DNA from: Dyella sp. A6
Lineage (GTDB): Bacteria > Pseudomonadota > Gammaproteobacteria > Xanthomonadales > Rhodanobacteraceae
DNA length: 64,000 bases
Direction: 5' to 3'
NCBI RefSeq assembly: GCF_036320485.1
Contig: NZ_CP132911.1
Location: 372,001 to 436,000, forward strand
The number at the start of each line of letters is the position of its first letter. Within the stretch, counting starts at the first letter, position 1. The notes under the pieces were generated by a model, which was given only the letters and a program-made list of their open reading frames with translations, did no database searches and was not told the origin of the DNA. The translations under genes were made by a program, and so were the position numbers. This document shows positions 51,874-64,000 of the stretch, in pieces.

Positions 51874-53112
51874 ATGTCGCGTTTTTGGAAGATCGCGCTG
51901 ATCGTTGTCGTCGTGATCCTGGTCGCCCTCTTCGGCTTGCACCTGGCACACAAGCATCGTGCCGGCCAGGGCTATGGCGGCAGGCAGCACATGGCGCAGG
52001 CCGGCTCGGCCCAGGGCAAGAAGGCGGAACAGCCCATTCCGGTCACGGTGGTGCCGGCCGTGGAGCAGAACGTCCCGATCTACATGGTGGCCAACGGCAC
52101 CGTGCAGGCCTTCAACACCGCAACGGTGAGCCCCCAGGTGGGCGGCCTGCTGATGAAGCTGGATTTCACCGAAGGCGGCGAAGTCAAGCAGGGCCAGGTG
52201 CTGGCCGAGATCGATCCGCGCACCTATCAGGCCGCCTATGACGAGGCCGTGGCCACCAAGAAGCAGAACGAGGCACTGCTGGCCACGGCGCGCGGCAACC
52301 TCAAGCGCAGCCTGCCGCTGGCCAAGCAGGGCTACGTCTCCACCCAGGACCTGGAAAGCCTGCGCAATACGGTCAACCAGTACGCGGCGACCGTGGAAGC
52401 CAACCAGGCCGCGATCAACCAGGCCCGCGTCAACCTGGGTTACACCAAGGTGACGGCACCGATCAGCGGTATTGCTGGTATTCGCGGTTCGGACATCGGC
52501 AATGTGCTGACCACGGCCAGCACCATCGTCACGATCACCCAGGTGAAGCCGATCTATGTGACCTTCACTCTGCCCGAGTCGTCGGTGGAGCAGGTGCGCA
52601 AGGCGCAGTCAGCCGGCAAGCCGCTGGAAGTGGCCGCACTCGACAGTGCCGGCAACAAGGTGATCGAGAACGACGGCACGCTGAAGGTGATCAACAACCA
52701 GATCAGCCCCACGACCGCTAGCTTCGAGCTGAAGGCGCAGTTCCCCAATCCGGACGAAGTGCTGTTCCCCGGCCAGTTCGTCAACGTGCGCCTGAAGGTG
52801 GGCACGGTCGACCACGGCGTGGTGGTGCCTTCGCAGGCGGTGCAGCGCGGGCCTGACGGCGACTATGTCTACCTGCTCAAGCCCGACAACACGGTCACCA
52901 TGCAGAACGTCACTACGGGCGAGAATGTCGGCGACACCGAGGTGCTCGTCAGCAAGGGCCTGACGGCCGGCCAGAAGGTCGTGACCGAAGGCCAGTTCCG
53001 GCTCAAGCCCGGCAGCATGGTCGAACCGCTGAAACCGGGTGAAGTTCCCGTCGCGAAGGTGCCGTCGGCACCGGGCAAGGCATCCGCGCCAGCGCACAAG
53101 GGCGGCCGCTGA
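51874..53112 (+). CDS. mdtA: RND efflux periplasmic adaptor, MdtA-like
   Basis: 412 residues. One N-terminal anchor (FWKIALIVVVVILVALFGL), then biotinyl-lipoyl hybrid, alpha-hairpin and beta-barrel: VANGTVQAFNTATVSPQVGG, EIDPRTYQAAYDEAVA, KVTAPISGIAGIRG and PSQAVQRGPDGDYVYLL. It bridges the pumps that follow to an outer-membrane channel. Start ATG 51874 has GGGAG 6 bases upstream. Confidence 0.9.
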   Translation: MSRFWKIALIVVVVILVALFGLHLAHKHRAGQGYGGRQHMAQAGSAQGKKAEQPIPVTVVPAVEQNVPIYMVANGTVQAFNTATVSPQVGGLLMKLDFTEGGEVKQGQVLAEIDPRTYQAAYDEAVATKKQNEALLATARGNLKRSLPLAKQGYVSTQDLESLRNTVNQYAATVEANQAAINQARVNLGYTKVTAPISGIAGIRGSDIGNVLTTASTIVTITQVKPIYVTFTLPESSVEQVRKAQSAGKPLEVAALDSAGNKVIENDGTLKVINNQISPTTASFELKAQFPNPDEVLFPGQFVNVRLKVGTVDHGVVVPSQAVQRGPDGDYVYLLKPDNTVTMQNVTTGENVGDTEVLVSKGLTAGQKVVTEGQFRLKPGSMVEPLKPGEVPVAKVPSAPGKASAPAHKGGR

Positions 53113-53236
53113 TGCCGGCACGAGCTGGCGCCGCGCGCGTCCGGTCGCGCGCGGCCGCCGCCGCGGCATCCCCCCCGAAGCTGCACGGCATCGGCCGTGC
53201 AGCGGGCCACTGACAGCCTGAAGCACGACAGACGCC

Positions 53237-56200
53237 ATGGGATTTTCCTCGCTCTTCATTCGCCGACCGATCGCCACCTCGCTGCTGATGGCGGCGGTGC
53301 TGTTGCTGGGCATCCTCGGGTTCCGCGGACTGCCGGTGGCAGCGCTGCCCGACATCCAGGCACCCAGTCTGGTGGTCACCACCCAGTATCCGGGCGCCAG
53401 TGCCAGCACCATGGCATCGCTGGTGACTACGCCGCTGGAGCGCCAGTTCGGCCAGATCTCCGGCCTGTCGATGATGACCTCCGACTCGTCCGCGGGCCTG
53501 TCGACCATCGTGCTGCAGTTCGGCATGAACCAGGACATCGACGTGGCCTCGCAGAACGTGCAGGCCGCCATCAAGCAGGCGATCCTGCCGGCCTCGCTGC
53601 CGTACCAGCCGGTCTACAACCGGGTGAATCCGGCCGACGCACCGATCATGACGCTGGCGTTGTCGTCGAAGACGATGCCGCTGCGCGACGTCAACAACTA
53701 CGCCGATTCGATCCTGGCGCAGAAGCTGTCGCAGGTGCCAGGCGTGGGTCTGGTGTCGATCGCCGGCAACGTGAAGCCGGCGGTGCGCATCCAGGTCAAC
53801 CCGGCCAAGCTGTCGGGCATGGGCCTGACCCTGGAGACCCTGCGCAGCGCGCTGACCGAAGCCAACGTCAATGCACCCAAGGGCACGCTCAACGGCGCGA
53901 CCCAGAGCTACACCATCGGCACCAACGACCAGATCGAGAGCGCTGAGGCCTACCGCAACGTCATCGTTTCCTACCAGAATGGTGCGCCGGTACGGCTGAA
54001 GGACGTGGCCAAGGTGGTCAACGGCGTGGAGAACGACCAGGTCGCCGCGTGGGCCAACAACCAGCCGGCGGTGCTGCTCGACATCCGTCGCCAGCCGGGG
54101 GCCAACATCGTCAAGACGGTCGAGGACATCCGCGCCCAACTGCCGGCACTGCGCGCGGTGCTGCCGACCGGGGTGAAGCTGGACGTGTTCTCCGACCGCA
54201 CGGTGACCATCAAGGCCTCGGTGCACGACGTGGAATTCACCCTGCTGTTGACCATTGCGCTGGTGGTGGCGGTGATCTTCGTGTTCCTGCGGCGCCTGTG
54301 GGCCACGGTGATTCCCTCAGTAGCGGTACCGTTGTCGCTGCTGGGCACGTTCGGCGCGATGTCGTTCATGGACATGTCGCTGGACAACCTCTCGCTGATG
54401 GCGTTGACCGTGGCCACAGGCTTCGTGGTCGACGACGCGATCGTGATGATCGAGAACATTGTCCGGCACATCGAGCAGGGCAAGCCCGGCAAGGAGGCCG
54501 CCGAGGCCGGCGCCAAGGAAATCGGCTTCACCGTGCTGTCGCTGACGGTGTCGCTGATCGCGGTGTTCCTGCCGCTGCTGCTGATGCCGGGCGTGACCGG
54601 GCGGCTGTTCCATGAATTCGCCTGGGTGCTGGCCATCGCGGTGGCGATCTCGATGCTGGTGTCGCTGACGCTGACGCCGATGATGTGCGCCTACCTGCTC
54701 AAGCCGGACGCACTGCCCGAGGCCGACGACGCGCACGAGCGGCATGCCGCCGAGGGGCGCCGCACCTGGTGGATGGCCGTGGTCGGCGTCTACGAGCGTT
54801 CGCTGGACTGGGTGCTCGGACATCAGCGGCTGACCCTGCTGGTCGCGGCGCTTACGGTGGTGGTGACGGTGCTGCTGTACATGGTGATTCCGAAGGGATT
54901 GCTGCCGCAGCAGGACACCGGCATGGTCACCGGTGTGGTGGTGGCCAACCAGAACATCGCCTTCCCCGAAATGGAGACGCGCATGAAGGCCGTGGCGGCG
55001 GCACTGCGCAAGGATCCGGCGGTGGCCGGTGTTGCTGCCTTCATCGGCGCCGGCACGATCAACCCGACCCTCAACCAGGGCCAGCTCAGCATCGTGCTGA
55101 AGGACCGCAGCAAGCGCGGCGATCTCGACAGCGTGCTGGCGAGTCTGCAGCACGATGCCGCCAACATTCCGGGTGTCGCGCTGTACCTGAAGCCGGTGCA
55201 GGACATCACCCTGGATACCCGCGTCTCGGCCACGCAGTACCAGTATTCGCTGTCCGAAGTGGACAGCAACGAGCTGGCCAAGTACGCCACCCAGATGACC
55301 AGCGCCATGCGCAAGCTGCCCGAGCTGTCGGATGTCGACAACAACCTGGCGGACAAGGGCGACGCGCTGCAGATCGATATCAACCGCGATACGGCGAGCC
55401 GCCTTGGCGTGCCGGTGCAGACCATCGACGACACGCTCTACGACGCGTTCGGCCAGCGCCAGATCTCGACCATCTTCACCCAGCTCAACCAGTACCGGGT
55501 AGTGATGGAGGTGGCGCCGCAGTTCCGCAATACCTCGTCGCTGCTGAACCAGCTTGCGGTGGCCAGCAATGGCAACGGCGCGCTGACCGGCACCAACGCG
55601 ACCAGCTTCGGCCAGGTCTCGTCCAGCAACTCGGCCACGGCGACCGGCATCGGGCAGTCCAACATCGGCATCACCGTGGGCGGTGGCGGCACCATTCCGT
55701 TGTCCGCGCTGGCCACGGTCAAGACCACCAGTGCGCCGCTGGTGATCAGCCACCAGGACCAGCTGCCGGCGGTGACCATCTCGTTCAACCTCGCACCCGG
55801 CTACTCGCTGTCGCAGGCGGTATCGGCGATCAACGACGTCAAGGCCAAGCTGAACATGCCGCTGCAGGTGCGCGGGCAGTTCATCGGCGAGGCGGCCGAG
55901 TTCTCCTCGTCGATCAGCAGCGAGGTCTACCTGCTGCTGGCCGCGATCGTGGTGATCTACATCGTGCTGGGCGTGCTCTACGAGAGCTATATCCACCCGA
56001 TCACCATCATCTCGACCCTGCCGCCGGCCGGTGTCGGCGCGCTGCTGGCGCTGTACCTGTGCGGCATGAGCCTGTCGGTGGACGGCATCGTCGGCATCGT
56101 GCTGCTGATCGGCATCGTGAAGAAGAACGCGATCATGATGATCGACTTCGCGATCGAGGCGCAGCGTGACGGGCATACACCGCTGGAAGCGATCCGGCGC

Positions 56201-56452
56201 GCTTGTCTGCTGCGTTTCCGCCCGATCATGATGACTACGGCGGCTGCGATGCTCGGCGCGCTGCCGCTGGCGCTGGGTAACGGCATCGGCGCGGAACTGC
56301 GCCGGCCGCTGGGCGTCTCGATCGTGGGTGGCCTGCTGCTCTCGCAGCTGATCACCCTCTACAGCACGCCGGTGATCTACCTGTACATGGAACGTTTCTC
56401 GGCATGGATGCGCCAGCGGCAGGCCCGGCGCGCCCTGCCGCAGGCCACCTGA
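53237..56452 (+). CDS. mdtB: RND multidrug efflux pump, MdtB-like
   Basis: 1071 residues, 12 membrane helices; the proton relay is in VVDDAIVMIEN (helix 4) and GIVKKNAIMMIDFA (helix 10-11 region). Two large periplasmic loops. A Gly/Ser/Thr/Asn-rich stretch at about 775-825 (NGNGALTGTNATSFG, ending IGITVGGGGTIPLSALA) looks longer than in E. coli MdtB. It would form a mixed trimer with the next pump as MdtBC does. 124 bases after mdtA. Confidence 0.92.
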   Translation: MGFSSLFIRRPIATSLLMAAVLLLGILGFRGLPVAALPDIQAPSLVVTTQYPGASASTMASLVTTPLERQFGQISGLSMMTSDSSAGLSTIVLQFGMNQDIDVASQNVQAAIKQAILPASLPYQPVYNRVNPADAPIMTLALSSKTMPLRDVNNYADSILAQKLSQVPGVGLVSIAGNVKPAVRIQVNPAKLSGMGLTLETLRSALTEANVNAPKGTLNGATQSYTIGTNDQIESAEAYRNVIVSYQNGAPVRLKDVAKVVNGVENDQVAAWANNQPAVLLDIRRQPGANIVKTVEDIRAQLPALRAVLPTGVKLDVFSDRTVTIKASVHDVEFTLLLTIALVVAVIFVFLRRLWATVIPSVAVPLSLLGTFGAMSFMDMSLDNLSLMALTVATGFVVDDAIVMIENIVRHIEQGKPGKEAAEAGAKEIGFTVLSLTVSLIAVFLPLLLMPGVTGRLFHEFAWVLAIAVAISMLVSLTLTPMMCAYLLKPDALPEADDAHERHAAEGRRTWWMAVVGVYERSLDWVLGHQRLTLLVAALTVVVTVLLYMVIPKGLLPQQDTGMVTGVVVANQNIAFPEMETRMKAVAAALRKDPAVAGVAAFIGAGTINPTLNQGQLSIVLKDRSKRGDLDSVLASLQHDAANIPGVALYLKPVQDITLDTRVSATQYQYSLSEVDSNELAKYATQMTSAMRKLPELSDVDNNLADKGDALQIDINRDTASRLGVPVQTIDDTLYDAFGQRQISTIFTQLNQYRVVMEVAPQFRNTSSLLNQLAVASNGNGALTGTNATSFGQVSSSNSATATGIGQSNIGITVGGGGTIPLSALATVKTTSAPLVISHQDQLPAVTISFNLAPGYSLSQAVSAINDVKAKLNMPLQVRGQFIGEAAEFSSSISSEVYLLLAAIVVIYIVLGVLYESYIHPITIISTLPPAGVGALLALYLCGMSLSVDGIVGIVLLIGIVKKNAIMMIDFAIEAQRDGHTPLEAIRRACLLRFRPIMMTTAAAMLGALPLALGNGIGAELRRPLGVSIVGGLLLSQLITLYSTPVIYLYMERFSAWMRQRQARRALPQAT

Positions 56453-56534
56453 GCCTGCGGCAAGGCCGCGGTCATCCCGCGGCCGTGTCCGTGCGTTCCA
56501 TTGTCTGTCCCAGGTACCCGATCGTCATCGCCCC

Positions 56535-59500
56535 ATGAATATCTCCGGCCCGTTCATCCGCCGCCCGATCGGCACGTCCCTGCTGGCGATCGGCATCTTC
56601 GTCGCGGGACTGATCTGCTATGTCGGGCTCGGCGTGGCCGCGTTGCCGGACATGTCCTTCCCGGTGATCTTCGTGCAGGCCAGCGAAGCCGGTGCCAGCG
56701 CGACCACGATGGCCACCACCGTGGCCGCGCCGCTGGAACGTCACCTGGGCCAGGTGCCCGGCATCGACATGATGCATTCGTCCAGCTCGCAGGGCAGCAC
56801 GTTCGTGTTCCTGATGTTCAACGCGGGGGTGGACATCAATGCCGCCGCCCAGGACGTGCAGGCGCAGATCAATGCCGCGCAGGCGGATCTGCCGAGCGGG
56901 TTGACCAGTCAGCCCAGCTATCGCAAGGCCAACCCGAACGACGACCCGGTGATCGAACTGGCGCTGACCTCCAAGACGCAGTCGGTCAGGAGCCTCTACG
57001 ACGTGGCCGACTCGCTGCTGGCGCAGCGGGTACGCCAGATCGATGGCGTGTCCGAAGTGGATATTGCCGGCGCCTCGACACCGGCGATCCGGGTCGATGT
57101 GGACATGCGCAAGCTCAACAGCATGGGTCTGACCATGGACTCCGTGCGCAACGCGATCAGCGCAGCCAACAACACCTCGCCGCTGGGTACGCTGGACAAC
57201 GGCATCACCTCGATGACGGTGACCGCCAACGATTCGATGCATAGTGTGGACCAGTTCGCCAACCTGATCGTGTCCACGCAGAACGGCACGCCGGTACGGC
57301 TGTCCGATATCGCCCACGTCTATCAGGGCACGCAGGATCGCTACCAGGCGGGCTGGTTCCAGGGCAAGCCGGCGATCCTGCTGTACGTCTACAAGCAGTC
57401 GGACGCCAATGTCATCGCGACCGTCGACCGGGTCAAGGCAGCGCTGCCCGAGCTGCGCGCCTACCTGCAGCCGGGCACCAAGCTGACCCCGTTCTTCGAC
57501 GGCACGCCGACCATCCGCAATTCGTTGCGCGAGGTGCAGCTGACCCTGCTGATCAGCCTGGGCATGGTGGTGCTGGTGATGGCGCTGTTCCTGCGCCGCA
57601 TCGCGCCGACCATGATCGCCGCCGGTGCCGTGCCGCTGTCGCTGGCCGGTGCGGCAGTGGTCATGTATGCCTTCGGCTATACCCTCAATAACCTCACCCT
57701 GCTGGCGCTGGTGGTGGCCATCGGCTTCGTGGTCGATGACGCCATCGTGATGATCGAGAACGTAATCCGTCACATGGACGCGGGCATGACGCGTCGCGAA
57801 GCTGCCCTGAAGGGTGCAAAGGAAATCGGCTTCACCATCGTGTCGATCACCGCCTCGCTGGTGGCGGTGTTCGCGCCGCTGATCTTCATGGGCGGCATCA
57901 CCGGCATGTTCTTCAAGCAGTTCACCGTCACCCTGGTGGCGGCGATTGTGCTTTCCGCCACCGTCTCGCTGACCTTCACGCCGGCGATGTGCGCCTGTTT
58001 CCTCAAGTCGTTCGACACGGTCGCGCCACGTCCCCCGTCCCGGCTCGGGCGGGCATTGGACCGCATGCTTGAAGGCATGCACCGGGTCTACGAGCGGGCG
58101 CTGGACTTCGCCCTTCGGCATGCGGTGGTACTGGCGCTGACGCCGCTGGTGCTGATATTCGTGACGATCTTCCTGTTCGGGCAACTGCAGTTCACCATGT
58201 TCCCGGCGCAGGACACCGGGTTGATCCGCGGGATCAGCATGTCGGGTGCCACCGCCTCGTTCCAGGAGTCGGTGCACCGTCAGCAACGCTTCAACGACAT
58301 GCTGCTGGCAGACAAGGATGTGGCCATGGTCAGTTCGCACCTGGGAACCAGCCGTCAGGGCGCCAGCGCATTCTTCGATGTGGAGCTGAAGACGCATGCG
58401 CAGGGACGCACCGATTCGACCATGCAGGCGCTGCAGCGGCTGAGCACGATGGCCAGCCACTACCCCGACCTGGACGTGCGCATGCGCGCGGTGCAGGACC
58501 TGCCGAGTTTCGGTGGCCGCGGTTCCAACCAGGGTGCGCAGTACCAGATCGGCATCAAGGGCGACAGCCTGACCGAACTGGAAGCGTGGCTGCCCAAGCT
58601 GGTGGACCAGCTGAAGAAGAATCCCAAGCTGCTCGACGTGGGTAGCGACATGGGCAAGTCGGGGCTCGAACAGGATCTGGTGGTGAACCGCGACAAGGCC
58701 GCTGCGCTGGGCCTGGGCATGGGTTCGGTCGACACGGTGCTGTACGACGCGCTGGGCCAGCGTTCGGTGTCGAAGATCTACTCCAACCTCAACCAGTACT
58801 CGGTCGTGCTGGGTGTGGCGCCGGACCAGATGCAGACGCCGGCCGACCTCGACACGATCTACTTCAAGGGCAAGTCGTCCAGCGTGGCCGGCACGCCGCA
58901 GATGATTCCGCTGGCCGCGCTGGCCCACCAGGTGCCCAGCCTGACGCCGACCCACATCAACCACCACGACCAGTCCACGGTGGAGAACCTCAGCTTCAAC
59001 CTGGCGCCGGGCGTGACCATGGGCCAGGCGATGCAGATCATCGAGAAGACCGTGCAGAACATGCGCATGCCGGGCGACATCAAGCTCGAGCTGGGCGGCG
59101 ATTTCCGGCGCCTGAGGCAATCACAGAATGGCGGCATCCTGCTGTTGTTGGCGGCGATCCTGGCTGTCTACATCGTGCTGGGCATCCTCTACGAAAGCCT
59201 GATCCACCCGATCACCATCCTGTCGACCCTGCCGGCCGCCGGTGTGGGCGCGCTGCTGGCCCTGTACATCACGCACACACCGCTGTCGGTGATCGCGCAG
59301 ATCGCGCTGGTCCTGCTGATCGGCATCGTCAAGAAGAACGCGATCATGATGATCGACTTCGCCCTAGTGGCAGAGCGCGAACACGGCGTGTCGGCCCGCG
59401 AGGCCGCGCGCGAGGCCTGCATGGTGCGCTTCCGTCCGATCATGATGACGACGATGGTGGCGATCCTGGCCGCGCTGCCGATCGCGATCGGCCTGGGCCA

Positions 59501-59675
59501 GGGTTCGGACCTGCGCCGGCCACTGGGTATCGCGATGATCGGCGGCCTGCTGTTCTCGCAGAGCCTGACCCTGCTCAGCACCCCGGCGCTGTATGTGGTG
59601 TTCTCCGGGCTCAGCGAACGCTGGCACGCCTGGCGCAACCGGCGGCGGCTGCGCCTGCTCGAACAGGCCGGCTGA
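56535..59675 (+). CDS. mdtC: RND multidrug efflux pump, MdtC-like
   Basis: 1046 residues, RND fold as in MdtC: MNISGPFIRRPIGTSLL start, helix-4 VVDDAIVMIENVIRHM, and GIVKKNAIMMIDFALVAE. Two different RND pumps after one adaptor is the MdtABC/MuxABC arrangement. No outer-membrane factor gene follows, so a TolC-like channel must be supplied from elsewhere. Confidence 0.93.
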   Translation: MNISGPFIRRPIGTSLLAIGIFVAGLICYVGLGVAALPDMSFPVIFVQASEAGASATTMATTVAAPLERHLGQVPGIDMMHSSSSQGSTFVFLMFNAGVDINAAAQDVQAQINAAQADLPSGLTSQPSYRKANPNDDPVIELALTSKTQSVRSLYDVADSLLAQRVRQIDGVSEVDIAGASTPAIRVDVDMRKLNSMGLTMDSVRNAISAANNTSPLGTLDNGITSMTVTANDSMHSVDQFANLIVSTQNGTPVRLSDIAHVYQGTQDRYQAGWFQGKPAILLYVYKQSDANVIATVDRVKAALPELRAYLQPGTKLTPFFDGTPTIRNSLREVQLTLLISLGMVVLVMALFLRRIAPTMIAAGAVPLSLAGAAVVMYAFGYTLNNLTLLALVVAIGFVVDDAIVMIENVIRHMDAGMTRREAALKGAKEIGFTIVSITASLVAVFAPLIFMGGITGMFFKQFTVTLVAAIVLSATVSLTFTPAMCACFLKSFDTVAPRPPSRLGRALDRMLEGMHRVYERALDFALRHAVVLALTPLVLIFVTIFLFGQLQFTMFPAQDTGLIRGISMSGATASFQESVHRQQRFNDMLLADKDVAMVSSHLGTSRQGASAFFDVELKTHAQGRTDSTMQALQRLSTMASHYPDLDVRMRAVQDLPSFGGRGSNQGAQYQIGIKGDSLTELEAWLPKLVDQLKKNPKLLDVGSDMGKSGLEQDLVVNRDKAAALGLGMGSVDTVLYDALGQRSVSKIYSNLNQYSVVLGVAPDQMQTPADLDTIYFKGKSSSVAGTPQMIPLAALAHQVPSLTPTHINHHDQSTVENLSFNLAPGVTMGQAMQIIEKTVQNMRMPGDIKLELGGDFRRLRQSQNGGILLLLAAILAVYIVLGILYESLIHPITILSTLPAAGVGALLALYITHTPLSVIAQIALVLLIGIVKKNAIMMIDFALVAEREHGVSAREAAREACMVRFRPIMMTTMVAILAALPIAIGLGQGSDLRRPLGIAMIGGLLFSQSLTLLSTPALYVVFSGLSERWHAWRNRRRLRLLEQAG

Positions 59676-59837
59676 GGCGGCCATCGATGCCGTGTTGCGC
59701 GACGCGGTCGTGCGTCGTGCAACATCCATAGGGCGCACGGTGCTTTGCCTGGCCGCGGGAAAGCACGACAATAGAAAGGTTACGTGTCGCCCGGACCTGG
59801 TCTTGGGCGCTGCGCCGCATGCCCGGCACGGGCCTGA

Positions 59838-62111
<2,274 letters not shown>

Positions 62112-62135
62112 GCATCACGCGTCGCAGTCGACGAG

Positions 62136-62163
62136 CGGGGCGCCCATCGGGCGCCCCGTTTCG
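62136..62163 (+). terminator. Intrinsic-type terminator of icd
   Basis: GGGGCGCCC and GGGCGCCCC pair perfectly around ATC, followed by GTTTCGTT, 26 bases after the icd stop. Confidence 0.85.
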
Positions 62164-62276
62164 TTGTGGGCTAGGGCGTCGTCATGGCGGCGTCCGGCGA
62201 CTGGCCGCGGAATGTCAGACTTGTCGGCTAGCTTGCATGGATTGCAGCATCATCCACGCCATCCGGAGGAGAGCCT

Positions 62277-63143
62277 ATGCGTCGCCGCGACCTGATGAAG
62301 AGCGCCCTGCTGGGCGCCGCCGCATGGACCGTCCGCCCGTCGCTGGCATTGGCGGGTGTGGCCGGCACCATCGCCACGCCGGCCGAACTGGAGCGCCGGT
62401 ATGGCGGCCGTCTGGGCGTGGCCGTGCTCGATACCGGAACCGGTCGGCGTCTGCGCCATCGTGCGGACCAGCGGTTCATGATGTGCAGCACCGGCAAACT
62501 GCTGGTCGTCGGCGCGGTGCTGGCAAAGGTCGACCGTGGGCAGGAACGGCTGGATCGGCGCATCGTGTTCGGGCGCGACGCGGTGCTCGACTGGGCGCCG
62601 ATCACCCGTATGCATGCCGGGGCACCGGGCATGACCATCGCGCAGCTCTGCCACGCGGCGCTCACGGTCAGCGACAACACCGCGATGAACCTGCTGCTGG
62701 ACAGCCTGGGTGGGCCGGCCGCTGCGACCCGCTATGTACGCGGCCTGGGTGATCCGCTGACCCGCTTCGACCGCTACGAGCCCGAGCTCAATGTACCGGC
62801 GCCCGGCGGGCTGCTCGATACCAGCACGCCGGACGCGATGCTGGCCGACATGCAGGCGCTGTTGCTGGGCGACGTGCTGTCGGCCTCGTCGCGTGCGCGG
62901 CTGACCGACTGGATGCGTCACAACACCACCGGCATGGACCAGCTCCGTGCCGGTCTGCCGATGGGCTGGACGGCGGGCGACAAGACCGGCAGCAGCCGCA
63001 GCCAGACCAACGACGTGGCGATCATCTGGCCGCCCGGACGCAAGCCGCTGCTGGTGGTGGCGTTCTACGAAGGGCCGACCGGCCTGACCAGTCGGCGCAA
63101 GGCCGTGCTGGCACAGGTCGGCACGCTGGCGTCACGCGTGTGA
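62277..63143 (+). CDS. Class A serine beta-lactamase
   Basis: 288 residues. The N-terminus [15 protein letters not shown] is Tat-like. The four class A motifs are present: CSTGK (Ser71, Lys74), SDN (132-134), YEPELN with the general-base Glu168, and DKTGSS. It acylates and hydrolyses beta-lactams in the periplasm. GGAGGA precedes ATG 62277. The Cys before the catalytic Ser lacks a Cys after KTG, so the KPC-type disulfide is absent. No AmpR or BlaI operator adjoins it. Spectrum not predictable. Confidence 0.93.
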   Translation: MRRRDLMKSALLGAAAWTVRPSLALAGVAGTIATPAELERRYGGRLGVAVLDTGTGRRLRHRADQRFMMCSTGKLLVVGAVLAKVDRGQERLDRRIVFGRDAVLDWAPITRMHAGAPGMTIAQLCHAALTVSDNTAMNLLLDSLGGPAAATRYVRGLGDPLTRFDRYEPELNVPAPGGLLDTSTPDAMLADMQALLLGDVLSASSRARLTDWMRHNTTGMDQLRAGLPMGWTAGDKTGSSRSQTNDVAIIWPPGRKPLLVVAFYEGPTGLTSRRKAVLAQVGTLASRV

Positions 63144-63155
63144 CGCCTCACCGGC

Positions 63156-64000
63156 TCAGGCGCTGGCGTGGTCCAGCAGGTTGATGTCGTCGCTGCCGAG
63201 AGCAAGGTTCGCCGCCCCGCACAGCTCGTGCAGTTGTTCCACGCTGGTGGCGCTGGCGATCGGTGCGGTAATGCCGGGCCGGGCCATCAGCCAGGCCAGT
63301 GCCACCTGCGCGGGCGTGGCCTGGTGGGTGGCGGCGACCTTGTCCAGCGCGGCAAGGACACCGAGGCCTCTGGTATCGAGATACGGCTTGACCGCGGCAG
63401 CACGTGCTGCGCTCTTGCCCAGGTCGGCTTCGCTGCGGTACTTGCCGGTGAGGAAGCCGCTGGCCAGTGCGTAGTAGGGAATCACGCCGATGGCTTCACG
63501 TCGCACCAGCGGCTCGATCTCCTGCTCGTACCCGGCGCGCGACATCAGGTTGTATTCCGGCTGCAGGGTTTCGTAGCGGGGCAGGTTGTGCTGTCGGGCG
63601 ACGTCCAGCGCCTCGCCGAAGCGGTCGGCGCTGTAGTTGGACGCGCCGATCACGCGGACCTTGCCGACCTCGATCAACCGCGCGAATGCACCCAGGGTCT
63701 CCGCCAGCGGCACGCTGGCATCGTCTTCGTGGGCCTGGTACAGGTCGATGTGGTCGGTCTGCAGGCGTTGCAGCGAAGCGTCCACCGCCTGGTTGATGTT
63801 CAGTGGCGACAGCCCCGGGTGCTCGGCCCACTTCGCCACCTTGGTGGCGATCACCACCTTGTCGCGCTTGCCGCTCCGCTTCAGCCACTTGCCGATCAGG
63901 GTTTCCGACTCGCCGCCCTGGTTGCCCGGTACCCATGCGGAATAGACATCGGCGGTATCGACCAAGTTGAAGCCCGCGTCGACGAAAGCGTCGAGCAGTT
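63156..64000 (-). CDS. Aldo/keto reductase, partial (N-terminus outside window)
   Basis: About 281 residues seen; the frame runs off the window end, reading LLDAFVDAGFNLVDTADVYSAW before the first visible Met. Catalytic Asp and Tyr are in DTADVYS, Lys in ATKVAKW and His in YQAHEDD. It belongs to the YajO/AKR11-like group (GGESETLIGKWLKRSGKRD). Convergent with the beta-lactamase, 12 bases apart. The first residues lie beyond 64000. Confidence 0.9.
   Translation of the reverse strand, partial: LLDAFVDAGFNLVDTADVYSAWVPGNQGGESETLIGKWLKRSGKRDKVVIATKVAKWAEHPGLSPLNINQAVDASLQRLQTDHIDLYQAHEDDASVPLAETLGAFARLIEVGKVRVIGASNYSADRFGEALDVARQHNLPRYETLQPEYNLMSRAGYEQEIEPLVRREAIGVIPYYALASGFLTGKYRSEADLGKSAARAAAVKPYLDTRGLGVLAALDKVAATHQATPAQVALAWLMARPGITAPIASATSVEQLHELCGAANLALGSDDINLLDHASA

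Noticed and set aside
56472..59120. 882-codon minus-strand frame opposite the MdtC-like gene
   Set aside because: No recognisable domain; mirrors the codon bias of the RND gene.
62277..63143. KPC-like carbapenemase
   Set aside because: A Cys precedes the catalytic Ser, but the partner Cys after KTG is missing, so the KPC disulfide cannot form.

Overview
This 64 kb window is a gene-dense, very GC-rich stretch of a gammaproteobacterial chromosome. The gene content (tryptophan-halogenase-type protein next to glycosidases, CRP/FNR-type boxes, monomeric isocitrate dehydrogenase, lpiA/acvB-type pair, QueF, cytochrome bd) suggests Lysobacterales (Xanthomonadales), most likely Rhodanobacteraceae (Rhodanobacter/Dyella-like). 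That placement is inference from gene content, not from a marker gene. I saw no rRNA, tRNA, CRISPR array, prophage or complete insertion sequence.

Region by region. (1) 1-9.5 kb is a beta-glucan/xylan-type sugar locus: a partial tryptophan-halogenase-family gene, a secreted GH144-like glucanase, a three-gene sugar ABC importer, its MalK-type ATPase on the other strand, a GH1 beta-glucosidase and a secreted GH39 enzyme. A perfect 16-bp LacI-type palindrome sits between the ATPase and GH1. (2) 9.5-24.6 kb is an oxygen-limitation block: universal stress protein, response regulator plus hybrid kinase, a CRP/FNR regulator without Fe-S cysteines, a ribonucleotide-reductase-derived protein lacking the catalytic core, a globin, OmpW, cydAB plus a CydX-like small subunit, cydDC and hemN. 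Four TTGAY-N4-RTCAM boxes lie upstream of uspA/response regulator, ompW, cydA and hemN, so these probably form one regulon. (3) 24.6-33.8 kb: an ACT-V4R protein, mprF-acvB membrane-lipid pair, a lipoprotein, queF, an aldo/keto reductase with a divergent LysR regulator and a GST.

(4) 34-39.4 kb: a dipeptidyl-peptidase IV-type protease with a textbook terminator, a BlaI/BlaR1-type regulator pair with two BlaI operators, and a GNAT acetyltransferase. (5) 39.5-44.2 kb: the aerobic class Ia ribonucleotide reductase nrdA/nrdB, led by a sigma70-like promoter, two DnaA boxes and a cobalamin riboswitch. The nrdA-nrdB gap holds a GIY-YIG nuclease gene killed by one amber codon and flanked by two pairs of 26-nt REP-like palindromes. 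(6) 44.2-51.5 kb: acyl-CoA ligase, a small secreted protein, a GAF/degenerate-GGDEF/EAL phosphodiesterase, ZapE, an alpha/beta hydrolase, ACP phosphodiesterase and cytochrome c5. (7) 51.9-64 kb: an MdtABC-like RND efflux operon, monomeric NADP-isocitrate dehydrogenase, a class A beta-lactamase and a partial aldo/keto reductase.

The strongest themes are oxygen and cofactor control of DNA-precursor synthesis and respiration. B12 would switch off the oxygen-dependent NrdAB, which implies a B12-dependent class II enzyme elsewhere in the genome. A shrunken class II-like relative of unknown function lies inside the low-oxygen block.
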